Part shown: in pieces, positions 32,009 to 41,222 of the stretch | How positions within the stretch are numbered: position 1 is the stretch's first letter | Layout: every line of letters begins with the position of its first letter | DNA from: Microbacterium sp. nov. GSS16 | GTDB lineage: Bacteria; Actinomycetota; Actinomycetes; Actinomycetales; Microbacteriaceae | Assembly: GCF_028198145.1 (NCBI RefSeq) | Contig: NZ_CP116338.1 | Location: 2,356,001 to 2,420,000, forward strand | Length of the DNA: 64,000 nt | Reading direction: 5' to 3' | Made by a program: the position numbers and the translations under genes | The notes under the pieces: generated by a model | What the model saw: only the letters and a program-made list of their open reading frames with translations | The model's database searches: none | Told to the model about the DNA's origin: nothing

Positions 32009-32116
32009 GCCCCGCCGGCACGCGGGCTGCGTCGTGGCGCGGGCTGCGTCCTCATCAGGTGTGCTGCGTCATGGCGGGCGGGCTGCCCCGCCGGCATGCG
32101 GGCTGCGTCGTCGGCG
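32009..32116. repeat. imperfect direct repeats between dprA and xerC
   Basis: A unit of about 31 bp at 32009-32039 recurs at 32085-32116 with one substitution and one insertion. The shorter core GCGGGCTGCGTC occurs at 32022, 32039 and 32099, with a degenerate copy near 32062. Non-coding; its job is unknown. Confidence 0.7.
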
Positions 32117-32140
32117 CAGTTGTCGCTGATCGGCCCGCGG

Positions 32141-33316
32141 TCACTCGATGCGCACCCACCCGTCGTCGCGCTGGGCGACCAGGCCGTCGAGTGCCACGAG
32201 CCCGAGAAGCGAGCGCACCCGCTCGACCGAGAGGCCGCTTCGGCGCGCGATGTCCGCCGTCTCCCGCGCGCTGCGCGTGCTCATCGCATCGAACAGTCTC
32301 GTCCGGTCGTGGTCCGGCGTCGCGGACGGTGCGACCGTGGCATCCGACTCCCCCCACAGCTCCCTGACGTCGCGAGCGCTCGTGATGCACACCGCGTCGT
32401 ACTCCCGAAGCAGGCGATGGCATCCGGCCGAGGCTGCAGATGTGATCGGCCCCGGCACCGCGCCCAGCGGACGCGCCAGCGAAGACGCGTGTCCCGCGGT
32501 GTTCAACGTGCCGCTGCGCCATCCCGCCTCCACGACGACCGTCGCGAGTGTGGCGGCCGCGATGAGCCTGTTGCGAGCGAGGAAGCGCCATTTGGTCGGC
32601 GCTGAGCCGCAGGGCACCTCGCTGAGCACCACGCCGGACTGCCTGATCCGGTCGAAGAGCTGCTGGTGCCCGATCGGGTACGCCCGGTCGACCCCACCCG
32701 CAAGGAATGCCGCCGTGGCGCCGCCCACCCCCAGCGCGGCCCGATGGGCGGCCCCGTCGATGCCGTACGCGCCTCCCGACACGATCAGGGTGCCGCCGCT
32801 CGCGAGGTCGCCCGACAGTTCTGCTGCCACGTTCTCGCCGTATCCGGTGGCCGCCCTCGCGCCGACGATCGCCGCAGCCGTGCCGGCCGCCAGCACGTCC
32901 GCGTCGCCTCTGGCCCACAGCAGCACCGGCTGATGCACATCGAGGTCGCCCAGCCCGTCCGGCCAGAGGGCATCGCCGGGCAGCAGCACGCGGGCTCCCA
33001 CGCTGTGGGCGGAGCGCATGGCATCCCGCACGGCGCGAGTGCTCGCACGAGGGCGCCACCTGTCCAGCGCCTCCGCGAGCGCTCGGGGCGGCGCCACTCC
33101 CGGTGGCATCAGGCTCATATCGCCGAACGCGCAGCGCAGCGCCTCCACCGCCCCCAGGCTCTGCAGCAGTGCACCGGCGACACCATCGCCCGGCTCAACG
33201 AGCACCGACCACGCGACCCGCGCGGCGACCTCTGTCGGATCGGCGTCGGTCCGCAGCAGTCGTGCGGTCGAGCGCATCTCCGCGTCATCGATCAGTTCCA
33301 TTCCGGTGGCGATCAT
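32141..33316 (-). CDS. dprA: DNA-processing protein DprA (Smf)
   Basis: A 391-aa protein that in competent bacteria loads RecA on incoming single-stranded DNA. The Rossmann-like domain shows GARAATGYGENVAAELS, IVSGGAYGIDGAAHRAAL, FLAGGVDRAYP and FLARNRLIAAATLATVVVEA. A C-terminal winged-helix domain (SGLSVERVRSLLGLVALDGL) completes it. The ATG overlaps the comM stop (ATGA). It is widespread in bacteria with no known competence, so transformability is not implied. Confidence 0.95.
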   Translation of the reverse strand: MIATGMELIDDAEMRSTARLLRTDADPTEVAARVAWSVLVEPGDGVAGALLQSLGAVEALRCAFGDMSLMPPGVAPPRALAEALDRWRPRASTRAVRDAMRSAHSVGARVLLPGDALWPDGLGDLDVHQPVLLWARGDADVLAAGTAAAIVGARAATGYGENVAAELSGDLASGGTLIVSGGAYGIDGAAHRAALGVGGATAAFLAGGVDRAYPIGHQQLFDRIRQSGVVLSEVPCGSAPTKWRFLARNRLIAAATLATVVVEAGWRSGTLNTAGHASSLARPLGAVPGPITSAASAGCHRLLREYDAVCITSARDVRELWGESDATVAPSATPDHDRTRLFDAMSTRSARETADIARRSGLSVERVRSLLGLVALDGLVAQRDDGWVRIE

Positions 33317-34842
33317 GCCAGGAGTCCTTTCTTCAGGAACAGCGCGTGCCCGAGCTGGTCGGCACCGGGCGATGTCAGGCCTGCGAGGTCGCTGAGCGTC
33401 CATGCGATGCGCAGGACGCGGTCGTACGCGCGCAGCGTCACCGCTCCTCTCTCGAGAGCGCGATCCAGCGGTGCGCGCACCGCGGGAGGCAGGCGCAGCG
33501 CGCCCTGTCGGAGTCGCTCCCCCGGCACCGCGCCGTTGATGCGCCACGGACTGGAGCGCCAGCGCTCGGCGGCGGCGGCCCGCGCTCGCGCGACTCGCTC
33601 GCGCGCCTCGTCGGTGGTTGTCGTGGACCTTTCGCCTGATGTGGCCAGAGATGCCGCGACGCGCGAGACCCGGAGGTCGATGTCGACGCGATCGCGCAGC
33701 GGGCCCGACAGGCGCCCTGCGTAGCGGCGGATGGCGATCGGCGGGCAGGTGCACTCCGCTGCACGCACGCCGTAGTTGCCGCAGGGACACGGGTTCATGG
33801 CGAGGACGAGCTGGAACTGCGCGGGGAAGCTCGCGGCGAAGCCGGCTCGGACGATCTCGATGCGCCCTGACTCGAGCGGCTGCCGCAGCGCGTCGAGCGC
33901 GCTCCTCTGGAACTCCGGCGTCTCGTCGAGGAAGAGCACCCCGCGATGCGCCCGCACGATCGCGCCCGGTCGCGGTACGCGGGAGCCGCCACCCACCAGC
34001 GCGGCAGCCGACGCCGTGTGGTGCGGCGCCTCGAACGGCGGCAGGGCGTCGAGACGCGTGACAGCCTCGCCCGTCAGTGAGCGGATGGCGGCCACTTCGA
34101 GGGCTTCGCTCTCGGTCAGCTGCGGCAGGATGCCCGGTAGCCGCCGGGCCAGCATGGTCTTGCCCGCACCGGGAGGTCCGCTCAGCATCATGTGGTGCCC
34201 CCCGGCCGCCGCAGTGATCAGCGCGTCGACCGCTTCGTCCTGCCCGACCACGTCAGCGAGATCCAGGCTCTCGTCCGCGAGGTCGGCATGAGCGGGGAGT
34301 GCGACGGGATCAGCGTCGTCGATCTCGACATCGGCGCCGTGCGCGACCGCGACCTCCGCGAGGGAGACCGCCGCGCGCACCTCCACACCGGGGACGAGCC
34401 GGGCCTCGGCCGCATTGGCGTGGGGCACGATCACACGTGTGAAACCCGCCCGCGCGGCCGCGTACACGGCCGGCAGCACGCCGGGCACGGGCCGCAGTCG
34501 GCCGTCGAGGCCCAGCTCGCCGATGTGCACGGTGGAGCGCACCGATTCGCGCCGCAGCGCTCCCCCGGTCGCGAGGGTCGCGACCGCGACGCTCAGATCG
34601 AAGCCGCTCCCCGCTTTCGGGAGATTGGCGGGACTCAGGTTCACGGTGAGGCGCCGGCGGGGGAAGTCGAGTCCCGCATTCACGCATGCGTTGCGAACGC
34701 GCTGTGCGGCCTCACCCAGCGCTTTGTCGGGCAGACCGATGATCTGGAAACCGGGGGTCTGATTGCTGAGGTCCGCTTCGACCTCGACCATGTGGCCGTC
34801 GACACCGGTCAGCGCGACCGCCCACGTGCGCGCCGTGCTCAT
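33313..34842 (-). CDS. comM: ComM/YifB family Mg-chelatase-like AAA ATPase
   Basis: A 509-aa AAA+ protein; ComM is a hexameric branch-migration helicase in natural transformation, YifB the general name. An N-terminal LonP-like fold (EADLSNQTPGFQIIGLPDKA) precedes the ATPase core with Walker A GPPGAGKTMLARRLPG, Walker B GVLFLDETPEF, and a four-cysteine insert (NPCPCGNYGVRAAECTCPP). A C-terminal helical domain ends the protein. Stop and start overlap dprA and yraN by 4 bp each, so the three are translationally coupled. Confidence 0.95.
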   Translation of the reverse strand: MSTARTWAVALTGVDGHMVEVEADLSNQTPGFQIIGLPDKALGEAAQRVRNACVNAGLDFPRRRLTVNLSPANLPKAGSGFDLSVAVATLATGGALRRESVRSTVHIGELGLDGRLRPVPGVLPAVYAAARAGFTRVIVPHANAAEARLVPGVEVRAAVSLAEVAVAHGADVEIDDADPVALPAHADLADESLDLADVVGQDEAVDALITAAAGGHHMMLSGPPGAGKTMLARRLPGILPQLTESEALEVAAIRSLTGEAVTRLDALPPFEAPHHTASAAALVGGGSRVPRPGAIVRAHRGVLFLDETPEFQRSALDALRQPLESGRIEIVRAGFAASFPAQFQLVLAMNPCPCGNYGVRAAECTCPPIAIRRYAGRLSGPLRDRVDIDLRVSRVAASLATSGERSTTTTDEARERVARARAAAAERWRSSPWRINGAVPGERLRQGALRLPPAVRAPLDRALERGAVTLRAYDRVLRIAWTLSDLAGLTSPGADQLGHALFLKKGLLA

Positions 34843-35201
34843 CGCAGATCCTGGAGGTGCTCGAGTCGTGCGTCAGAGGCATCCGCCCCGGTGAGGCCGA
34901 TGACCTCGAGTCTCAGGCGCCGCCCCCGTGACTCCTCAGGGTGTGATTCGGCCCACGCGAACGCCAGGCGCCACAGACGCAGCCGCTTGCGTTCGTCGAC
35001 CGCTTCGAACGGATGCCCGAAGCGCTCTGAGCGCCGCGTCTTCACCTCGATCACGCAGAGCAGATCACCGCGCACCGCGACGATGTCGATCTCGCCCTGC
35101 GCACAGCGCCAGTTGCGGTCCACGACCTCGTAGCCGCACGAGTTCAGATGCCGCGCCGCCCGCTCTTCGCCCGCTCGCCCGAAGTCGTCTTTCGCTGCCA
35201 T
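34839..35201 (-). CDS. YraN/UPF0102 family nuclease-like protein
   Basis: A 120-aa protein with the restriction-endonuclease-like core: ERAARHL near the N-terminus, GEIDIVAV, CVIEVKTR (the E-x-D ... E-x-K metal site) and a downstream RKRLRLWRLA helix. The family is conserved next to comM-dprA; its cellular role is unsettled, with Holliday-junction-type activity proposed. The ATG follows CAGGCT by 6 nt, in the leaderless spacing. Confidence 0.88.
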   Translation of the reverse strand: MAAKDDFGRAGEERAARHLNSCGYEVVDRNWRCAQGEIDIVAVRGDLLCVIEVKTRRSERFGHPFEAVDERKRLRLWRLAFAWAESHPEESRGRRLRLEVIGLTGADASDARLEHLQDLR

Positions 35202-35251
35202 GACGACAGCCTGCGGCGCGGCGCCGACGTCGACGGGCGGCTTTCACAGTG

Positions 35252-35304
35252 ATTGGGGAGAACCCGCTGCCGTCCCCGATTGTGGAGAACCTGCTGCCAA
35301 CCCC
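35252..35304. repeat. 27-bp imperfect tandem duplication upstream of yraN
   Basis: 35252-35277 and 35279-35304 share ATTG-GGAGAAC-C-GCTGCC-CCCC with five or so differences, period 27 bp. It lies between yraN and the DUF2469 gene; non-coding. Confidence 0.6.
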
Positions 35305-35320
35305 GGTGCGGAGAGAACGC

Positions 35321-35647
35321 TCACTTGCCGTCGAGCGACAGCTCCTCCGGCAGCTCGAACTCCCGGCGCTGCAGCTCTTCGACGTTGACGTCCTTGAACG
35401 TGAGCACCCGGACCGCCTTGACGAAGCGATCGGCGCGGTAGATGTCCCACACCCACACGTCGCTCATCGAGATCTCGAAGTAGAAGTCGTGCTCGGTGTC
35501 GCGGCGGACGACGTTCACCTCGTTGGCGAGATAGAACCGGCGTTCGGTCTCGACGACGTACTGGAACTGGCCGACGACGTCGCGGTACTCGCGGAACAGC
35601 GCGAGCTCGAGCTCGCGATCGTAGTCGTCGAAGGCATCCTCATCCAT
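35321..35647 (-). CDS. DUF2469 family protein
   Basis: A 108-aa acidic protein with the actinobacterial DUF2469 pattern: EDAFDDYDRELELALFREYRD at the start, FQYVVETERRFYLANEVN, and VWVWDIYRADRFVKAVRVLT. The function is unknown; the gene is a steady neighbour of rnhB and yraN in actinobacteria, including Mycobacterium. TAGGAT lies 9 nt before the ATG, so a short leader at most. Confidence 0.85.
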   Translation of the reverse strand: MDEDAFDDYDRELELALFREYRDVVGQFQYVVETERRFYLANEVNVVRRDTEHDFYFEISMSDVWVWDIYRADRFVKAVRVLTFKDVNVEELQRREFELPEELSLDGK

Positions 35648-35690
35648 GATGTCTCCATCCTATGAGCACGGAGGCCGTGATGCGGATTCC

Positions 35691-36350
35691 TCAGAACAGC
35701 GTCGGCGCGTCTGCGATCGCCCACGACGACCGGTGCAGCGGAGACAGACCCCGCTCGCGGATCGCCCGCCGGTGCTCGGGGCTCGCGTAGCCCTTGTTGC
35801 GCTCCCACTGATAGTCCGGATGCTCGGGGTGCAGCGCCGCCATGTGCGCATCACGCGCGACCTTCGCGATGACCGACGCCGCCGAGACGGAGGCGCAGTC
35901 ACGGTCTCCCTTGATGACGGTGCGCACGGTCAGCGGAGCGGGGTGCACGCGGGAGACGTAGTCGTGGTTGCCATCGAGGATCACGAGTGTGCGCTCGAGA
36001 GTCGCTCCGCCGTCGACGACCGCCTGCACGGCCCGTGAGGCGGCGAGGCCGAGCGCGCGCATGATGCCGACCTCGTCGATCTCTGCGGCGCTCGACCAGC
36101 CGACGGCCGACAGCGGCACCCATCTGCTGGCGCGCTCGGCCATCTCGGGTCGGCGCCTCTCGGTGATCAGCTTCGAATCGCGCAGCCCGTCGAGCACACG
36201 GCGGCGCGAGCCCGCGGCATCCATCACTGCGGCGCCGACGGCGACGGGACCGGCGAGAGCACCCCTGCCGACCTCGTCGAGCGCGATGATGAGATCGAAC
36301 TCCTTGAGCAGCCGACGCTCGAGGGTGAGTGTCGGCGCGACCGCGCTCAT
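35691..36350 (-). CDS. rnhB: ribonuclease HII
   Basis: A 219-aa RNase HII that removes ribonucleotides from DNA. The acidic metal site is visible in IALDEVGRGALAGP, the Asp of ILDGNHDYV and KGDRDCASVSAASVIAKVARD; the GRG motif that recognises the 2'-OH is in EVGRGALAG. It overlaps the lepB stop by 4 bp (ATGA) and is followed 43 bp on by the DUF2469 gene. Confidence 0.96.
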   Translation of the reverse strand: MSAVAPTLTLERRLLKEFDLIIALDEVGRGALAGPVAVGAAVMDAAGSRRRVLDGLRDSKLITERRRPEMAERASRWVPLSAVGWSSAAEIDEVGIMRALGLAASRAVQAVVDGGATLERTLVILDGNHDYVSRVHPAPLTVRTVIKGDRDCASVSAASVIAKVARDAHMAALHPEHPDYQWERNKGYASPEHRRAIRERGLSPLHRSSWAIADAPTLF

Positions 36351-37078
36351 TCGGATGCCGGCACGGCTCGGAAGACCTCGTCGTGCGTGTCGATGAGGCC
36401 GAACCGGTCGAGCGGCCACGTGGTCAGGAAGGCGCGGCCCACGACGTTCTCGAGCGGCACGAAGCCGCCGCCGGGGAGCTCCTGATGTGCGCGGGAGTCC
36501 TGCGAACGGTCCCGGTTGTCGCCCATCACCCAGATGCGGTCGTCTGGCACCGTGACGTCGAACTCGGAGTTCGATGCGGCGGTGTCGCCCTCGGGGAGAT
36601 TGAGGTAGTCGAGCTCGTTGATCGGCGAGCCGTTCACGGTGATCTGTCCGAGCGCATTGCAGCACACGACGTGGTCGCCCGGCATGCCGATGACGCGCTT
36701 GACCAGGTGGTCCTGAGCGTCTGTGGTCGAGATGCCGACGAAGGTGAGCGCCCAGTCCGCAGCTTCGACCAGCGGCGGTCGTGCGGGTCTCTGCGGCGCG
36801 GCCGGAAGCCAGCCGCCCGGATCCTTGAAGACGACGACATCACCGCGGTCGTATCCGCTCCAGCGCGGGGTGAGCTCGTCGACGAGAATGCGGTCGTTCA
36901 CCAGCAGCGTCCGCTCCATCGATCCCGACGGGATGTAGAACGAGCGCACGACGAAGGTCTTGACCACGAACGACACGAGCGCGGCGATGAGGATGATGAC
37001 CAGCACATCGCGCAGGAACACCAGTGCGCCCCGACGCCGCTGCGGTGGCTGGACTGCCGCGGGGGCATCGGATGTCAT
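36347..37078 (-). CDS. lepB: signal peptidase I
   Basis: A 243-aa membrane protease that removes signal peptides of secreted proteins. One N-terminal helix (LVFLRDVLVIILIAALVSFVV) anchors it; the catalytic Ser lies in YIPSGSMERTL and the Lys in LVKRVIGMPGD, with VMGDNRDRSQDSR as the third box. The ATG at 37078 has AGAGGA 6 nt upstream and is preferred to one five codons earlier. Upstream lies the rplS terminator, downstream rnhB is coupled. Confidence 0.95.
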   Translation of the reverse strand: MTSDAPAAVQPPQRRRGALVFLRDVLVIILIAALVSFVVKTFVVRSFYIPSGSMERTLLVNDRILVDELTPRWSGYDRGDVVVFKDPGGWLPAAPQRPARPPLVEAADWALTFVGISTTDAQDHLVKRVIGMPGDHVVCCNALGQITVNGSPINELDYLNLPEGDTAASNSEFDVTVPDDRIWVMGDNRDRSQDSRAHQELPGGGFVPLENVVGRAFLTTWPLDRFGLIDTHDEVFRAVPASE

Positions 37079-37145
37079 GTGGTTCCTCTTCATCGACTCA
37101 CCGCGCACGCGGCAGTACAAGCGTCGCACACCCGCGACGCAACGA

Positions 37146-37177
37146 CAGAACCCCGGGACGAGTGTCCCGGGGTTCTG
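37146..37177 (-). terminator. rplS terminator
   Basis: Perfect 14-bp stem (37146-37159 with 37164-37177), GAGT loop, 18 bp beyond the rplS stop. Confidence 0.85.
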
Positions 37178-37195
37178 GTGCAAGGATGCGGCGAG

Positions 37196-37543
37196 TCAGT
37201 TCTCGCGCTTCTCCTTGATCTTGGCCTTCTTGCCGCGGAGGTTGCGCAGGTAGTACAGCTTCGCGCGACGGACGTCACCGCGGGTGACGACCTCGATGTG
37301 GTCGATCACCGGCGAGTGCACCGGGAAGGTGCGCTCGACGCCCACCTGGAAGCTGATCTTGCGGACCGTGAAGGTCTCGCGCACACCATCGCCCTGACGG
37401 CCGATGACGACGCCCTGGAACACCTGGATACGCGAACGCGTGCCCTCGGTGATGTTCACGTGCACCTTGACGGTGTCACCGGGGTTGAAGACAGGAATGT
37501 CGGAACGGAGCGAAGCCGCGTCGACGGCGTCGAGGATCTGCAT
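37196..37543 (-). CDS. rplS: 50S ribosomal protein L19
   Basis: A 115-aa L19 at the subunit interface. It has [37 protein letters not shown] and the C-terminal [17 protein letters not shown]. Single-gene unit here: own promoter motif about 130 nt upstream and terminator downstream. In many bacteria it follows trmD; here map and the DedA gene lie between on the other strand. Confidence 0.98.
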   Translation of the reverse strand: MQILDAVDAASLRSDIPVFNPGDTVKVHVNITEGTRSRIQVFQGVVIGRQGDGVRETFTVRKISFQVGVERTFPVHSPVIDHIEVVTRGDVRRAKLYYLRNLRGKKAKIKEKREN

Positions 37544-37672
37544 GATCGTCTCTCTCTGCACTCGCCACAGGTCGGATGCATGAATCAAAGGGATGAGAAC
37601 GGGTGTGTGCCGAGCGGCGCGCGAGGCGTCCGCGGGTTCCCCTGAGGCAGAACCGGGTCACGGCACAAGCAG

Positions 37673-37683
37673 CTATTCTGCCA
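37673..37683 (-). promoter_or_regulatory. rplS promoter -10 region
   Basis: TGGCAGAATAG on the minus strand, about 130 nt before rplS. The same 11 bases lie upstream of rpsP (42013-42023). Confidence 0.45.
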
Positions 37684-37717
37684 TGAACGCGGGCCACGCG
37701 CCACTCGGACGCGCGTG

Positions 37718-38212
37718 TCAGAACTCCCGCCGGCGGGACTCCTCGATGATGACGACATCCGGCTCGTTCCGGGCACGACCGGTGCGCTGCTGCGGGGCGA
37801 TCGTCGACCACGTGAGCGTCTCGCGCAGCCTCGCCCCGGCGTCGCGCGCCTCTTTCCAGAGCTGCCAGATCTGCGTCCAGAAGAGGGCCACGGCTGCGAC
37901 GATGGCACCCGCGAGCAGCCACGGGAACGCTCCGTCGATGAAGAAACCGACCAGGACGGTCAGGACGTGCCAGACGGTGAAGCCCGCGACGTCGAGCCAC
38001 GACACGGCACGTTCAGCTCGCACCGACGGACGCGAGCGCGTCAGCAGGGTCAGCACGAGCTGAGTGACGAGCACACCGGGGATCGCCATCAGCAGCACCC
38101 AGAGCAGCCCCCAGCCGCTCTGCCCGAAGATCGCCCAGCCGATCAGCATCCATGCCGGAAGGGCGAGCGATGCCGGCAGCAGCCAGCGGAAGAACAGCCG
38201 TCGCAGGTCCAT
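37718..38212 (-). CDS. four-helix membrane protein, unknown function
   Basis: A 164-aa protein with about four hydrophobic helices (LLPASLALPAWMLIGWAIF; WGLLWVLLMAIPGVLVTQ; GFTVWHVLTVLVGFFI; FPWLLAGAIVAAVALFW) and a charged C-terminal tail with an EESRRREF end. No domain recognised; it is not a transporter core. TACCAT lies 6 nt before the ATG, so the start is probably leaderless. Divergent from map, with about 100 bp between the starts. Confidence 0.75.
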   Translation of the reverse strand: MDLRRLFFRWLLPASLALPAWMLIGWAIFGQSGWGLLWVLLMAIPGVLVTQLVLTLLTRSRPSVRAERAVSWLDVAGFTVWHVLTVLVGFFIDGAFPWLLAGAIVAAVALFWTQIWQLWKEARDAGARLRETLTWSTIAPQQRTGRARNEPDVVIIEESRRREF

Positions 38213-38218
38213 GATCCG

Positions 38219-38224
38219 ATGGTA
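38219..38224 (-). promoter_or_regulatory. -10 element of the four-helix membrane protein gene
   Basis: TACCAT on the minus strand, 6 nt before the ATG at 38212. Confidence 0.4.
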
Positions 38225-38314
38225 CGTCCCTGTCCATGCGAGCGGCGGGGTGTTCGCTGTGGGCATCGATGGTGTGCGCATCGGGGAGAATGGATGCTGA
38301 CGAGAGGAACCCCC

Positions 38315-39097
38315 ATGATCGAACTGCGCACCCCCGCCGAGATCGACGAGATGCGCGCCGCCGGCCGCTTCGTCGCCGAGACCCTGGCGACCCTGCGCGA
38401 CGAGACGAAGGTGGGGACGAACCTGCTCGCCATCGACGCCAGAGCGCACGATCTGATCCGCCGAGCCGGCGCGGAGTCCTGCTACATCGACTATGCGCCC
38501 TCCTTCGGTCGCGGCCCGTTCGGCAAGGTCATCTGCACCTCTGTGAACGACGCCGTGCTGCACGGCCTCCCGCATGACTACGCGCTGCGCGATGGCGACC
38601 TGGTCTCACTCGACTTCGCGGTGTCGCTGAATGGCTGGGTGGCGGACTCGGCGGTGTCGTTCGTCGTCGGCACGCCCCGCGACGAGGATCTGCGCCTCAT
38701 AGACACCTCGGAGCGCGCTCTCGACGCCGCGATCGCCGCCGCCGTCGTGGGCAACCGGATCGGCGACATCTCGGCATCCATCGCCGCGGTCGCACATGGC
38801 GAGGGCTACTCGATCAACACCGACTTCGGCGGCCACGGCGTCGGTCGCATCATGCACGGTGACCCGCATGTGCCGAACGACGGCCGCGCGGGGCGCGGCT
38901 TCCCGCTGCGCGAGGGACTCGTCTTCGCGCTCGAGCCGTGGTTCCTCGCCACGACCGACGAGCTCATCACAGACGAAGACGGATGGACTCTGCGCAGCGC
39001 CGACGGATCACGCGGATCGCACTCGGAGCACACCGTCGCCGTCACGAAGGACGGCCCGATCGTATTGACCGACCGCAGCTTCCTCGGCGTCGACTGA
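38315..39097 (+). CDS. map: methionine aminopeptidase type I
   Basis: A 260-aa metalloprotease that trims the initiator methionine. Metal ligands: Asp in SLDFAVSLNGWVADSAVSF (two Asp), His in GGHGVGRIMH, Glu in FALEPWF and Glu in SHSEHTVAV; His in VLHGLPHD is the substrate-binding one. All intact. ATG 38315 has GAGAGGA upstream. A monocistronic plus-strand gene inserted between rplS and trmD; it may be one of two Map enzymes, as actinobacteria often carry a second near secY-adk. Confidence 0.94.
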   Translation: MIELRTPAEIDEMRAAGRFVAETLATLRDETKVGTNLLAIDARAHDLIRRAGAESCYIDYAPSFGRGPFGKVICTSVNDAVLHGLPHDYALRDGDLVSLDFAVSLNGWVADSAVSFVVGTPRDEDLRLIDTSERALDAAIAAAVVGNRIGDISASIAAVAHGEGYSINTDFGGHGVGRIMHGDPHVPNDGRAGRGFPLREGLVFALEPWFLATTDELITDEDGWTLRSADGSRGSHSEHTVAVTKDGPIVLTDRSFLGVD

Positions 39098-39163
39098 TCC
39101 GGTTCGCCCGCGCCGCCGGTCACGCCCGCCCACTGCTCCCAGAACTCTCGCATGCAGCGCGCC

Positions 39164-39169
39164 TAGGCT
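39164..39169 (+). promoter_or_regulatory. -10-like element of the DedA gene
   Basis: TAGGCT 43 nt before the ATG; the short leader holds a GAGGGA Shine-Dalgarno. Confidence 0.35.
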
Positions 39170-39212
39170 CGACTCCGACACCGCCCGACGACCCCGAGGG
39201 ATACGCCGCACG

Positions 39213-39920
39213 ATGACGAGCTCCACGACCGACACCTCCTGGCTGGGCTGGCTCATCGACGCCGTGATCAGCCTCATGGACATCATCGGTCCGATCGGGG
39301 CGGGCATCGCGATCGCACTCGAGAATCTGTTCCCGCCGCTGCCGAGCGAGGCGATCCTGCCGATGGCCGGCATCGCCGCCCACGATGGCGCCTTCGGCCT
39401 GTGGGAAGCGGTCGCATGGACGACCCTGGGGTCGCTCGTGGGGGCGCTCGCGCTGTACGGGCTGGGGGCCTGGCTGGGGCTCGATCGCCTGCGCCGCATC
39501 GCCCATCGTCTCCCGCTCGTCGACGTCTCCGACGTCGACCGCACCGTGGCCTGGTTCCGCCGCCATGGCGGCAAGGCCGTGTTCTTCGGCAGGTTCGTCC
39601 CGATCTTCCGCAGCCTCATCTCGATTCCGGCCGGTGTCGCGCGCATGCCGCTGTGGCGCTTCGCGGCGCTGACGACGGCGGGCAGCCTGATCTGGAACAC
39701 CGCGTTCATCCTGTGCGGCTGGTTCCTCGGCTCCGGATGGCACATCGTCGAGCAGTACGTGGACGTGGTTCAGAACGTCGTCATCGTGGTCGTCGCGGTG
39801 ACGGCCGTCGTGCTGGTGACCATCCGCATCCGCTCGCTGCGCGCGAAGCGCGGGCGCGACACGGCCTCGGAGGCCAGCGACACGCCGACGGACGAGCTGC
39901 CGGTGTCGTCCGGTCGCTGA
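39213..39920 (+). CDS. DedA family membrane protein
   Basis: A 235-aa polytopic protein of the DedA/VTT family. It carries LENLFPPLPSEAILPMAG (the re-entrant loop with the key acidic residues), WTTLGSLVGALALYGLGAWLG, and FFGRFVPIFRSLISIPAGVARM with the conserved arginines, then two helices and a hydrophilic tail. Family members are undecaprenyl-phosphate or phospholipid scramblase/flippases needed for envelope homeostasis. Convergent with trmD, 10 bp apart. Confidence 0.93.
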   Translation: MTSSTTDTSWLGWLIDAVISLMDIIGPIGAGIAIALENLFPPLPSEAILPMAGIAAHDGAFGLWEAVAWTTLGSLVGALALYGLGAWLGLDRLRRIAHRLPLVDVSDVDRTVAWFRRHGGKAVFFGRFVPIFRSLISIPAGVARMPLWRFAALTTAGSLIWNTAFILCGWFLGSGWHIVEQYVDVVQNVVIVVVAVTAVVLVTIRIRSLRAKRGRDTASEASDTPTDELPVSSGR

Positions 39921-39930
39921 CCGCTCGCGC

Positions 39931-40641
39931 TCAGTCGGAGAGCAGATCCGGACGGCGCGTGCGGGTGCGCTCGAGCTGCTGCTCGCGGCGCCAGGCGGCG
40001 ATCGCGCCGTGGTTGCCGCTGAGCAGGATCGGCGGCACCTCTCTGTCGCGCCACACAGCGGGCTTCGTGTACGAGGGGTACTCGAGCAGACCGTCCTCGT
40101 GCGACTCCTCGACCAGGCTCTCGGGGTTGCCGATGACGCCGGGGATGAGTCGGCCGATCGCCTCCACCATCGCCATCACGGCGACCTCTCCCCCGTTCAG
40201 CACGTAATCACCGAGGCTGATGAGACGCACCTCGCCGAGGGCGGCCGCGTACTCGAAGACCCGCTCGTCGATGCCCTCGTAGCGGCCGCAGCCGAAGATC
40301 AGGTGCTCGCGCGTGGCGAGATCGCGTGCGGTGGCCTGGGTGAAGACCTCGCCCGCGGGCGAGGGGAAGATGATGGTGGGCCGGCTCTTCGACGGACCCA
40401 GGGTCCCGCTCTCCGAACCGGCGAGCTGATCGAGCGCGAGCCCCCAGGGCTCGGGCTTCATCACCATGCCGGCGCCGCCCCCATACGGGGTGTCATCGAC
40501 CGTGCGATGCCGGTCGGAGGTCCAGTCGCGCAGGTCATGGACCTGGAGGTCGAGGATGCCCGAGTCGCGCGCCCTGCCGAGCAGGGAGAGCGCGAGCCCG
40601 TCGAAGTACGACGGGAAGATCGAGACGACGTCGACCCTCAT
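39931..40641 (-). CDS. trmD: tRNA (guanine-N1)-methyltransferase
   Basis: A 236-aa SPOUT methyltransferase making m1G37, which prevents frameshifting. It starts [16 protein letters not shown]; the trefoil knot SAM site shows [13 protein letters not shown] and [16 protein letters not shown], with [17 protein letters not shown] earlier. Last gene of rpsP-khpA-rimM-trmD, 16 bp after rimM. Confidence 0.97.
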   Translation of the reverse strand: MRVDVVSIFPSYFDGLALSLLGRARDSGILDLQVHDLRDWTSDRHRTVDDTPYGGGAGMVMKPEPWGLALDQLAGSESGTLGPSKSRPTIIFPSPAGEVFTQATARDLATREHLIFGCGRYEGIDERVFEYAAALGEVRLISLGDYVLNGGEVAVMAMVEAIGRLIPGVIGNPESLVEESHEDGLLEYPSYTKPAVWRDREVPPILLSGNHGAIAAWRREQQLERTRTRRPDLLSD

Positions 40642-40657
40642 CGCGGGTTGCCGCCGC

Positions 40658-41221
40658 TCATTCCGATAGCGTGTCGTCACCGGCATCCGCCGCCGGGAGC
40701 TCTTCGAAGAGCCCAGCGGGCGGAGTGACGACGACACGGCCGGCGGCGACGTCGACGGTCGGCACGATCGCCTCGACGAACGGGACCATCACCTCGGCCG
40801 ACTCGGTCTTCACGATCAGGAGGTCCTGCGCAGGGAGGTGCTCGACCCGCGCGACGCGACCGACGACGACATCGTCGCGCACCACGTCGAGACCTACGAG
40901 CTGGTGCGAGTACCAGGCATCGTCCTCGACCTCATCGTCCTCGTCCATCCAGAGGATGGCGCGAACCAGCGACTCCGCCGCGGTGCGGTCGTCGACGCCG
41001 TCGAGGAAGACGACGGAGTTCCCGTTCATCACGCGGTACTCGCGGATGGTGACGGTCTTGCCGTGCCAGCTGGACGCCTCCGGCACCTGCAGCGTGAACT
41101 CGGCCCCCGGCACGAAGCGGCGCTCGGGGTTGTCTGTGTACAGCTCCAGCTTCAGTGCGCCCTTGAGGCCATGCGCCTTGAGCAGGCGACCGACGCGGAG
41201 CTGGTTCTTCTCGGCGGCCAC
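40658..41221 (-). CDS. rimM: ribosome maturation factor RimM
   Basis: A 187-aa 16S processing factor that binds S19 in 30S assembly. The N-terminal barrel has [21 protein letters not shown] and the PRC-barrel half [16 protein letters not shown], ending before the [20 protein letters not shown] signature. GTG start, 1 bp after the khpA stop. Confidence 0.95.
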   Translation of the reverse strand: MAAEKNQLRVGRLLKAHGLKGALKLELYTDNPERRFVPGAEFTLQVPEASSWHGKTVTIREYRVMNGNSVVFLDGVDDRTAAESLVRAILWMDEDDEVEDDAWYSHQLVGLDVVRDDVVVGRVARVEHLPAQDLLIVKTESAEVMVPFVEAIVPTVDVAAGRVVVTPPAGLFEELPAADAGDDTLSE

Positions 41222-41222
41222 G

